Shown here one piece after another: positions 8,109 through 16,014 of a stretch of DNA of 64,000 bases. Origin of the DNA: CAVOJV01 sp963696325 (lineage in GTDB: Bacteria > Pseudomonadota > Gammaproteobacteria > Competibacterales > Competibacteraceae); assembly GCA_963696325.1 (NCBI GenBank), contig CAVOJV010000006.1, positions 1 to 64,000 on the forward strand. The letters are read 5' to 3'. The notes beneath the pieces were generated by a model, which did not search any database, was not told the origin of the DNA, and was given only the letters and a program-made list of their open reading frames with translations. Positions within the stretch are counted from its first letter, which is position 1, and each line of letters begins with the position of its first letter. A program made the translations under genes and the position numbers.

Positions 8109-9214
8109 CGCGTCTGCATTGCTCCGGGACTCCCATTCAGCGAGAATCGATCTCACAAGGCGATCAACGCCGTCGGATCGGAACAGGTCAGCGTAGTGAT
8201 ACCTTGCGAGCTCATCTGGCACGGCACATTGCTCAAGCCGCACGGGCATCAAAAGCCGCTTTCCAAGTGGCATGTCGTTGTACAGGTCTAGGGCCAAGCG
8301 TATCTCTCTCTGGACGTAGCCTCTCTTGTTGATCGATCGCTTGGAGAGGCAGACCACGATGAAATCAGCGGTCTTTAGTGCCTCTCGGATTACACGGTCC
8401 CATTCCTGACCGACCTCGAGCTGTTCCTTGTCGATCCAGGGCCTAAAGCCAGACTGGCGCAGTTTCTCGCACAGCCCCAGTGCCGCGTTCTCGTCATCAT
8501 GCGCGTAACTGATGAATACAGTTGGCTGACTGGACTCCTGACTCTTCACGGCGCGGGTTCGCGCGTCGATAAGTTTCTCATGCTCGCGGCTCGCGACGAC
8601 ATAGGCGACTTCCAATGATGAGAATGCTCCTGGCGATGTCGCCAACCAACGCTCTGCCTCGGCAAGGAAACCACCGCTCAGCAAAAACTGTTGGCTGCGG
8701 TCCGATTCAGCCCATGCGCTGACGAATGTCGACAGGCGTTCCCGCCAACCGAGGAGTTCCTTTTCCTCTTCGATCCAGTCGTGAAGCCTCGTCCACGAAC
8801 GAATCATCGCTTCGTGCGCGATTTCAATGGATGTCTTGCCCGCCGCATCGGCGGAGGCGACCACCAGCCGAGCTTCCATCAGCCGGTGAATTGTCACGGA
8901 CTCTTCGGGAGAGAACTCGGCGCGTGCAGCAACTCTGCGTGTCTGGGCTGGGGTAACCAGCCTCAGTAACACGGACCTGGTCGCTTGCCTTTCCCCAATT
9001 GGGAGCGCTTCCCAGAACTGCTCGCACTGTCGAGCGATGACGCCCGGAGCACCGCCGGTTCGCGCATAGTCCTGGTGTGTGAAGGTCCGACCATCCGGGG
9101 CGTCGCGGTACATGGCGTTAAGCACGAGCTGCATGGCAGGGAGGTTGCCCGGTTCGCTTCCGACGTCCGCGACGAGTCTCTCAACAAGGCCCGGCTCTAT
9201 TGAAATCCCGCTAG

Positions 9215-9315
9215 TGATACGTCAAATTTCGTTTGACGACTTCATAGCATAGTAAGTTTAGGTTTTAAAAGGAGTTATTAAAAAATTAGTTCGTCAATCG
9301 GAGATTGATGAACCA
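9215..9315. mobile_element. 101-bp AT-rich MITE in the nSTAND-TIR gene
   Basis: The sequence is flanked by CTAG on both sides (9211-9214, 9316-9319), and excision with one CTAG restores the host frame (ARASGISIEPGLV). Ends are imperfect inverted repeats, TGATACGTCAA against TGGTTCATCAA. Each end carries a small hairpin (GTCAAA-TTTCG-TTTGAC and TCAATC-GGA-GATTGA). Composition is strikingly AT-rich against the GC-rich gene. No coding capacity; the mobilising transposase is not identified. Confidence 0.75.
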
Positions 9316-11606
9316 CTAGCCCTAGCCGGCTCTTCGATTGCTCGTCGGAGCTGGTCCTTGGTAAGGCCTCCGAGGAAGAGCGTCGCGGTGCCAAGGACCT
9401 GTGCGAGCTCAGCGTCCCCGATCATCTGCGACACGAAGTCGGTGCGACGCGAAAGTCGCTTCATCTAAGTGCTAACAGGAATCAGCCACCCCAGTGTTGA
9501 GGGGTGTCCCCATCGTCCGGTGCTGGGAGGGAACACGGTACTAAGCGGACGGAAAAGCTCAAGGTAAGATCAGCCCTAGATCGAGACCAGGCAAGGGGAA
9601 GACCGGACGAGTTGAACGCAAGTGAATCCACCGGTGTAAAGCGTCGTGAGTGTCAACCCACGAAACAGGGCTGAAACGTGCGGATGGGACCCAGGAAACC
9701 AGGAATCGACTCTTCTGGCCGAGAAACACCCAGTCCCCGGCGTAGAGGTGGGCAACTCCAAGGTCGTACCGGATGAGCTTAATGAAGCGGAACGCGGAAA
9801 CCCCTATGAGGTCTCCCGTCAAGGAGTCAGCGAGCCGCAAGGCAGCCTAAATCCTCAGAGGGAAGAGGATGACTCAAGAAGCTAATGCCGGCAACCGAAA
9901 GGGGTGGGAAAAGAGGGAAAGATAACCCGCCGGATAGGGTAGGAGTCGGAGGAGGATCTCACTCCATGACCCGCTGCGAAAGCAGGCAGACGTGAGTCGG
10001 GTGGTTTGTCGGAAATACGGTTGATAGCGAGTAGATACCTGGAGATAAATTGGATGGGATCGAACCCAAATGTAATCCAGCACCCGAAGGGAACAAGCCG
10101 GGTCAGGGAAGACCCTTGGCCGAGATGGCAGGAGATAGACTGGCGGCAAGCGAACCGGAGAGTGCGAAACCTTAAACATCGTATTTTCAAAGCCGCGCAG
10201 GCAGGCGACCTCAAGAAGGTCAAAAACCTGCAAAAGCTGATGCTGAGAAGTGCCAGCAACGTGGTAGTGAGCGTCCGCAGAACGACGCAAGTGAATGCGG
10301 GCAAACACACCCCGGGAATGGACAACGTGATCATTAAAACCCCAGAAGCGCGAGACCAACTGGTTCAGGAAATGCTGAAAGCCCACAGCGGGAAAGCCAA
10401 ACCGGTCAGACGGATCTATCTTGCCAAGGCAAATGGAAAGCCGCGCCCGATAGGAATTCCGACAATTAAGGACCGAACTCAACAGGCCATCGTGCTCAAT
10501 GCACTAGAGCCCGAGTGGGAAGCCCGATTCGAGGCCAGGAGCTACGGCTTCAGACCGGGTCGAGGATGCCACGATGCCATAGAAAGAATATGGCATGCGA
10601 CGAAAGGAAACTCGAAAAGGAAATGGATATTGGATGCCGATATCAAGGGAGCCTATGACAACATTAGTCACGAATTTCTGCTAGAAACTCTCAAAGGTTT
10701 TCCAGCCACCGGACTTATTAAAGGATGGCTCAAAGCGGGATATATGGACAAAGCGGAATTCGGGGCGACTGAACAAGGCACCCCGCAAGGTGGCATCATT
10801 AGTCCGTTACTTTTTAACGTGGCGCTGCATGGAATGGACACCCACGTGCAGGAAAGGGTAGGAGAACCAAAGTCAAGCGTGTGTACCGTAGTCCGCTACG
10901 CCGATGATTTCGTAGTGATCTGCGATGCCGAGTCAAGAGCGAAACGGGTAAAAGCTATACTCCAGGAATGGCTCGGGGAAAGAGGTTTAACCCTCTCAGA
11001 AGAGAAAACCAGGATTGTGCCTATTGACGAAGGATTCGACTTTCTCTCCTTCAACATCCGGCGCTACGAAAGAGACGGTAAAGGAAAATGCCTCGTTAAA
11101 CCCGCCCAGGAGGCCCTCAAGAAAATCAAGAAAAAAGATCAGGGAAGTGCTCAGGAACAACCGAGGAAGACCGGTAAGGGCCCTGCTCAAGGAATTGAAT
11201 CCCATCGTCCGAGGATGGGCTAACTATCACAGAACCAGCGTAGCCAGCAGAGAATTCACGAAGCTGGATGACTGGATGTGGACAAAACTGTGGAAATGGG
11301 CCAGACACAGGCATAACCATAAGGGACGCGAATGGATAGCGGATAACTACTGGGGAACCAAACCCGGAAGAAACGACCGATGGGTGTTTCAAGACAAGAA
11401 AACAGGGGCGTTTCTCTGGAAATTCTCCTGGTTTCCCATTGAGAGACACATCATGGTGAAGGGCGGGAACTCTCCAGACGACCCCAGCTTGAAAGAGTAT
11501 TGGGCGAACCGGAGAAAGAAACCGGCACCGCAATGGGGACTGCTCAAGGGACAAAAGAGTAAGCGGCTGTATATAGTGGACCCCAATTTCCAGACGATCA
11601 TTTAAG

Positions 11607-11933
11607 ATGGGAGCCGGTGAGAAATCGGGGTTTATTGTGAGTGAGAAGAAACGCAAGATTTTCAGTGGTGAGTTCAAGGCAAAGGTTGCGCTTGAGACGA
11701 TTCGGGGCCTCAAGACGGTCAATGAAATTGCCCAGGATTTTGGCGTACACCCGACGCAAGTAGGGCTGTGGAAGAAGGAGTTGCAAGCGCAGGCGGCCAG
11801 CCTGTTCGAAGTCAAGCGTGGCGCCAAGCCGGTGGATCCGTCCGCCACACCAGAGAGGCTCTACTCCGAGATCGGGCGGCTGAAGATGGAGTTAGACTGG
11901 CTTAAAAAAAAGTCCGGATCAGCCCCTAGATGA
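11607..11933 (+). CDS. IS3-family transposase OrfA
   Basis: A 108-aa protein with the transposase_8/HTH pattern KRKIFSGEFKAKVALETIRG and VNEIAQDFGVHPTQVGLWKKEL, followed by a leucine-rich coiled coil (YSEIGRLKMELDWLKKKS). It ends in an A8 run at about 11904-11911, the slippery sequence used for -1 frameshifting into OrfB. Confidence 0.9.
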   Translation: MGAGEKSGFIVSEKKRKIFSGEFKAKVALETIRGLKTVNEIAQDFGVHPTQVGLWKKELQAQAASLFEVKRGAKPVDPSATPERLYSEIGRLKMELDWLKKKSGSAPR

Positions 11934-11964
11934 CCGCAAGCGCTGGGTCGACGAGCAAGATCCG

Positions 11965-12900
11965 TTGGCGCTTAGTCGGCAATGCGAGCTGACGGGCATT
12001 GCCCGTTCCACGGTCTATGCGCCCCGCCGCGTGGCGGCGCTGGACCCGGACCCAGAGGAACTGGCGTTGCTGGATCTGATTGATGCCGAATACACGCGGC
12101 GTCCGTTCTACGGCAGCCGCAAGATAACGGTCTATCTGCGTGGCCTGGGCTATCAGGTCAACCGCAAGCGGGTCCAGCGACTGATGGGGATACTGGGGTT
12201 GGCGGGCATGGCGCCAGGGCCGAACACCAGCCGCCCGTACCCCCAACACAAGGTGTATCCCTACCTGCTGCGCGGGGTGGAGATTGAGCGTCCGAACCAG
12301 GCCTGGAGCACCGACATCACGTATATCCGGCTGGCACGCGGGTTCGTGTACCTGGTCGCCGTGATCGACTGGTACTCGCGCAACGTGCTGGCTTGGCGGG
12401 TCTCCAATACGCTGGACAGCGGGTTCTGCGTGGATTGCTTGGAGCAGGCCTTACAGGTTTACGGTGCCCCTGAAATCTTCAACAGCGATCAAGGGTGCCA
12501 GTTTACTTCGGAAGCCTTCACTGCGGTTCTCAAGGTGCAGGGCATCGCTATCAGCATGGACGGGCGTGGGCGAGCTTTGGACAACATCTTCGTGGAGCGT
12601 CTCTGGCGAAGCGTCAAACACGAGGACGTGTACCTGAAAGGCTATGCCGACGTGCCAGAGTTGCTGCTGGGCCTGACGGACTACTTTGTGTTTTACAACA
12701 CGGAAAGAAGCCACCAGTCACTGGACTACCGGACACCGGATGAGGTCTACCGGGCAGGCCATGGGGGTGGCGCCCAGATTGTGGATAAATTCAGCGAGCG
12801 AGCAACATCTCGCACAGAAGCAGAAGCAATATCAGGGCAGCGCTGTTCCGCTGCATGTGATCCGCGCTACCCTCTTAAACTCGACTCAAAATTGTCTTGA
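11965..12900 (+). CDS. IS3-family transposase OrfB (rve/DDE integrase core)
   Basis: The frame is open from upstream of 11965 and is normally made as an OrfAB fusion. It has the HTH_21 segment (LIDAEYTRRPFYGSRKIT) and the integrase core with DDE residues: Asp in WSTDITYIRL, Asp in FNSDQGCQFTS, Glu in DNIFVERLWRSVKHEDVYLK, then YFVFYNTERSHQSLDYRTP. All catalytic residues are present and no stop interrupts it, so this IS copy is probably competent. Confidence 0.9.
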   Translation: MALSRQCELTGIARSTVYAPRRVAALDPDPEELALLDLIDAEYTRRPFYGSRKITVYLRGLGYQVNRKRVQRLMGILGLAGMAPGPNTSRPYPQHKVYPYLLRGVEIERPNQAWSTDITYIRLARGFVYLVAVIDWYSRNVLAWRVSNTLDSGFCVDCLEQALQVYGAPEIFNSDQGCQFTSEAFTAVLKVQGIAISMDGRGRALDNIFVERLWRSVKHEDVYLKGYADVPELLLGLTDYFVFYNTERSHQSLDYRTPDEVYRAGHGGGAQIVDKFSERATSRTEAEAISGQRCSAACDPRYPLKLDSKLS

Positions 12901-13880
12901 CTAAGGGGTCCACTTTAGTACGAGCTTCAACAAGGGGTGTGCCCAGCCTGCGGTGAACCCCTGGACAATACGGAAGAAGTCCACCTCCACCACATCGTAC
13001 CACGTCAGCAAGGAGGGTCGGATCAGATGGAAAACCTGGTCATGGTACACCGGTATTGTCACCAGCAGATCCACCATCTACTGAAAGAGTTGGAAAGAAC
13101 AAGCCAGCCCTATCAGGCAAAAGACTCTCATTCCAATGCAAAGGAAGTCAGTAAGGATCAGACCCAATCGCGACATGGCAGACCAGTTTCCCGAAGAAAA
13201 ATCGGAGAGGTCAGGGTACAGGAAAGAGCGCCGGTGGCAAGGAAGTCAGAGCGCGGACAAGGAAGAACCGACAGCTAAAGCCGATGATAAACGCGGTTAA
13301 CAAACGGCTTGAGCCGTGTGCATGGCGACATGCACGCACGGTTCTGAGGGGGCCGGACCTCAGCAATGGGGTCTGGCTACCCGACCTTCGGACACTTATT
13401 ACCGAGCGAGTCCGCTCGGTCTCCGCCTCTGAGACCAGAAGATCTATGAATGCTCCGACCTCACTCCGTTCTGAGATGGCGTAAAGCTCCTCGAACTGGT
13501 CGATGATCAGGACGTCGGGGGGCGATGCATGCCACTTCTGCTTTACGGATTCGCTATCGTAAGGTTCGACGCTCGCACCGTATTCAAGGGCGGAAGCGAG
13601 CGATCGGAAAGGGAGGACGCCCGGGCGCATGTAAGCCACGCGTGGCGGCGGAGCCTGGCGCAGCAGTGCGGGGATCAGCCCTGCTCGTAGGACGGAGGTC
13701 TTGCCGACCCCGCTGGGACCGACAATCGCAACGAGACGATGGTTCCGAAGGGACCGAAGTAGAGACTCGACGAATTCTTCGCGTCCAAAGAACACCTGGC
13801 TATGTGCTTCGTCGAAAGCCGTAAGCCCGGGGTACGGTGAGATGTGGTTCATCGCCTTGGTTTGCACGCGGTCTCTTGCG

Positions 13881-14673
13881 GTAGGAGCGCCGGTTACCCG
13901 GCGCCCCCCGCACGGACCCGGACGTGCAGTTTTCCCGCATCCGGTTCTTCGGTTGTACTCGCTTTCGCGTAGGCCAATGGCCTATTTGCTATTGCCCGCA
14001 GTGAGGTTGGCTCGTGTGATTCCAGCCCTGCATGTCCGGCACGAGTTTCCTTTGTGGGCTACGTACTCCCGTCAGGTCCTTCCCCATGTAGTGGGCTTTC
14101 CCCACCGCCGAGTACTATGCCTGATAAGACACCCCAAGGACGTATAGCAGCTTTCTGCCCACCTAGTGCGTGGTTCTCCGGCAGGGCTTTAGGTTCCAGT
14201 GTAGTTCCGCTTCCGAGTTTCCTCGTCATTGCCTCATTACCTGTATACCATAACCTTGTCGTCCCCACGGTTTTAGATTCCAGCTTAGCTCCGTTTCCGA
14301 GTTTCCTCTTCGGTGCCTCAATAGCTGTCTATCATTACCGTGCTGTCCCCACGTCAGGAGTCCATTGGGGCTTCCCGAGTTCTCCGACGCTTCTCTTCCT
14401 GCATGCCACGGCCTGAGGACTCCGGCGGACCTTCATACCCTCGCCATTTCGGGTATTTCTTGTGTTGCCTTCGGTGTACGTTAAAACCCTCGGCGTCCGC
14501 AACAAGCTATCTCGAAGCTGTACCAGCACTTCAGGGTGCGCGTCACCCCTACGGCCTACAGGATTCTCTGTCTACGCTTCGCCCGTCTTGTTCACCGCCT
14601 TTCAGCGACTCCGCCACGGACGCAAGACTCGATACGGGTGGGTGGCTAACCCTTACCCGGCGGGGACTCGCAC
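13881..14673 (-). mobile_element. Deleted group II intron, sister of the 4304-6364 intron
   Basis: Both ends match the intron at 4304-6364: 5' GTGCGAGTCCCCGCC (14673), two tandem internal repeats of about 65 bp (about 14200-14345), and the same domain V/VI and CTAC 3' end (13881). A deletion near 13973 removed nearly the whole reverse transcriptase. The 5' flank carries the same GCGCCGAG-loop-CTCGGC stem as the intact copy, again just after an attC core (14704-14710). The nSTAND-TIR gene starts about 30 bp past its 3' end. Confidence 0.8.
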
Positions 14674-14703
14674 CCCGCAAGAAGCGCCGAGCTTATCTCG
14701 GCG

Positions 14704-14802
14704 CGATAACAGCCAGCATCAGCCGCGCACCAGACAGGCGGCAAATTTGCGTATGCAAATTTGATGACTGTCTGGGGCGTCGGCTGCATGCAGTGGTTAG
14801 GC
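14704..14802 (-). other. attC site of the first gene-bearing cassette
   Basis: Minus strand R'' GCCTAAC (14796-14802) contains the TAA stop of the gene; R' GTTATCG (14704-14710). CCCCAGACAG pairs with CTGTCTGG, and a TTTGCATACGCAAA hairpin forms the tip. 99 bp. Confidence 0.85.
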
Positions 14803-15717
14803 GGCATCACGCGGGTACCTCCCAGCCAGATCAAGCATTTCCATGACTTTGACGTTGACGTACCGGAGATAGACGAGAAATTCCTCCGGTTCAAGGTTCT
14901 TATGGTCGGTGGTAATACTCACCGGTGTCGCGTGAAGGAGCTTGCTAGCGGATGTGTACAGGAACTCGTACTCAGCCAGGAGGCCAACCTTGTCGGCCAT
15001 ATCCTTCCAATCCCATCGCCTAGGCTTCCCCTTAATGTTGAGGAGCAGATCCTTGACGCTGGGAAGTGAGTGGGAATCGAAATCCGCACGTTCAGCACGT
15101 AGAACGGCGATCGATCGCTCGGTCTCTGGAACGGCCTTTGTCTGCACCAGAAAAGCTTGGAAACTGTATCCGTTGACCTTCGCCTGCTCGGCATAGATGG
15201 AAAAATGGCGAGCAGCATCCTCGTCGATGGCTTGCTCAATGGCCTTTAGTTCGTTCACGCGAGCCAGGTCCAGCGGCTTGCGCATTGTCGCTCGTTTCGC
15301 ATCCTGCTCCTTCGTATCGAAGTCCTTGAGAAGTCTGACTTCGCGGTCTAGCTGCGCCTTGAGGTCGACAAAGTACTTCTGCTGGGTGTCCAACAACTCT
15401 GCGTAGTACACGAGACCGTAGCGAGCATCGCGCTCAAAGAGCCGAATCCAGACGCTGAGCTCAAAGAGGTATCGCGACACCGCGACCACACCTATTGTCT
15501 CGATGAAGTTGAAGTTCTGTTCGAGCAGCAGGCGCAGTCGAACAAGTGCATCTCCCATGACAGCGAGGCACCAAGATCGAGGGCTTCTTAGATCGAAGCC
15601 AGCCAAAATCTCAGGTGTTCTGAGTCGTTGTGCCGCGGCGTCAACCACCGCGCGATGCCCCCTAATGGCCTCAACAAGGTCTCGCAGTCGCGCTTGAATA
15701 TCGGGTGACATTGCCAT
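14797..15717 (-). CDS. Cassette gene of unknown function, 306 aa
   Basis: The frame starts at ATG 15717 (MAMSPDIQARLRDL), with ATG 15711 as an alternative, and ends inside the attC. It is mostly helical, with charged middle segments (DLKAQLDREVRLLKDFDTKEQ) and a conserved-looking C-terminal stretch YEFLYTSASKLLHATPVS followed by VYLRYVNVKVMEML. That ending recalls the DUF5677-type proteins, but I cannot assign it firmly. There is no signal peptide or membrane span. The start lies about ten bases past the core of the gene-less cassette, leaving no room for a normal leader. It is the first gene from attI, the position best expressed from an integron promoter. Confidence 0.8.
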   Translation of the reverse strand: MAMSPDIQARLRDLVEAIRGHRAVVDAAAQRLRTPEILAGFDLRSPRSWCLAVMGDALVRLRLLLEQNFNFIETIGVVAVSRYLFELSVWIRLFERDARYGLVYYAELLDTQQKYFVDLKAQLDREVRLLKDFDTKEQDAKRATMRKPLDLARVNELKAIEQAIDEDAARHFSIYAEQAKVNGYSFQAFLVQTKAVPETERSIAVLRAERADFDSHSLPSVKDLLLNIKGKPRRWDWKDMADKVGLLAEYEFLYTSASKLLHATPVSITTDHKNLEPEEFLVYLRYVNVKVMEMLDLAGRYPRDAA

Positions 15718-15720
15718 GCC

Positions 15721-15916
15721 GCCCAACGGGCGCGAGTTGAGCGGCACCCGCGCGTGGGTTGAAAGGACGGCGTGCTGGCCTGGAAACCCCAAGCGGGCGC
15801 AGCCGCGAACGTAGTGAGCGGGGTCCGCTCGAACGAGAGTTCGACGGCGCGAAGCGCCAAGAACGCGAAGTTCGGCTCAACTCGCGCCCGTTCATCGGCG
15901 CGAAGCGCCGATGAAC
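15721..15916 (-). repeat. Gene-less structured integron cassette, copy C (first in the array)
   Basis: Nearly identical to copy A over 196 bp, lying between the attI core GTTCATC (15910-15916) and core GTTGGGC (15721-15727). It occupies the first cassette position. Arms GCTCAACTCGCGCCCGTT and their complement frame the unit, and a perfect hairpin (TTCATCGGCGC...GCGCCGATGAA) starts it. Confidence 0.8.
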
Positions 15917-15960
15917 GTGAAGTAGCAATCCTACTTAACGCAAAGCTTTGCGTCATTATA
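15910..15960 (-). other. attI recombination site region
   Basis: The core GTTCATC (15910-15916) on the minus strand is where the first cassette joins, adjacent to the 5' side of intI. The stretch holds an inverted repeat AAGTAG-CAATC-CTACTT (about 15920-15936) and a perfect 16-bp palindrome ACGCAAAGCTTTGCGT (15938-15953), candidates for accessory integrase or regulator sites. The outer limit is not determined. Confidence 0.7.
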
Positions 15961-15976
15961 CTGTATAGATGTACAG
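15961..15976 (+). promoter_or_regulatory. LexA (SOS) box upstream of intI
   Basis: CTGTATAGATGTACAG fits the gammaproteobacterial LexA consensus CTG-N10-CAG with the usual AT-rich alternation. It lies 38 bp before the intI ATG, and a minus-strand TATAAT (15957-15962) overlaps its edge. SOS control of integron integrases is established in other integrons; here it is inferred from the site. Confidence 0.88.
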
Positions 15977-16014
15977 CGATCGGGAATTTCTCAGATAAAA
16001 CAGTGAGGTGCGCC

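Larger units (their letters stand above)
11577..12912 (+). mobile_element. IS3-family insertion sequence
   Basis: The ends are TGGACCCC (11577) and GGGGTCCA (12912) with weaker similarity inwards, TG...CA as expected for IS3. It holds orfA and orfB in overlapping frames. I do not see a clean 3-5 bp target duplication (left flank ...TATATAG, right flank CTTTAG...), so the flank may have decayed or the insertion may have been accompanied by a deletion. Confidence 0.85.
10006..13278 (+). pseudogene. ltrA: Group II intron reverse transcriptase with HNH domain, frameshifted and IS-disrupted
   Basis: The N-terminal part (to 11223) shows IYLAKANGKPRPIGIPTIKD, YGFRPGRGCHDAIE, DADIKGAYDNI, GTPQGGIISPLLF and YADDFV. 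At about 11130 an extra A in an A-run shifts the frame; the maturase part continues in the next frame (NPIVRGWANYHRTSV) to 11576. IS 11577-12912 then splits the HNH endonuclease domain, which resumes at 12913 with CPACGEPL, HHIVPRQQGG and YCHQQIH, and ends at 13278. The A-run shift could be a sequencing error, but the IS alone inactivates the gene. The domain layout fits a chloroplast-like bacterial intron class with HNH. Confidence 0.85.
9442..13385 (+). mobile_element. Group II intron inserted antisense in the nSTAND-TIR gene, itself carrying an IS3-family element
   Basis: The 5' end is GTGCGACGCGAAAG (9442), the classic GUGCGAC start. The 3' end follows domain V (GAGCCGTGTGCATGG...CACGCACGGTTC) and domain VI, ending CTACCCGAC at 13385. 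Both ends are fixed independently by the host gene, whose frame becomes VISVRSDFVSQM when the intron is removed. Length 3944 bp, of which 1336 bp is the IS at 11577-12912. The reverse transcriptase is broken, so the copy cannot move on its own. Confidence 0.9.
8103..13852 (-). pseudogene. nSTAND NTPase-TIR protein (defence-like), interrupted by a group II intron and a MITE
   Basis: Three exonic pieces (13852-13386, 9441-9316, 9210-8103) join to 1701 nt, a perfect 566-aa frame, once intron 9442-13385 and MITE 9215-9315 (with one CTAG) are removed. The N-terminus has YPGLTAFDEAHSQVFFGRE, Walker A GPSGVGKT (about 45-52) and Walker B VLIIDQFEELY, marking an nSTAND1 NTPase. A winged-helix-like segment follows. 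Residues about 430-560 form a TIR domain (PTVFISYAHDD, GFRPWIDKEQLEVGQEW, ADFIVVCLSKRS). STAND-TIR proteins are known anti-phage or abortive-infection sensors whose TIR part can degrade NAD+. The intron is antisense to the gene, so splicing cannot rescue it. Start ATG 13852; GTG 13867 is an alternative. Confidence 0.88.

Noticed and set aside
11577..12912. A clean IS3 target duplication
   Set aside because: Flanks TATAG and CTTTAG do not match in a 3-5 bp window, so none is claimed.
14059..14416. Tandem repeats of about 65 bp inside the intron at 13881-14673 as a CRISPR-like array
   Set aside because: Only two units, no conserved short repeat with unique spacers, and the same pair occurs in the sister intron at 5880-6050.
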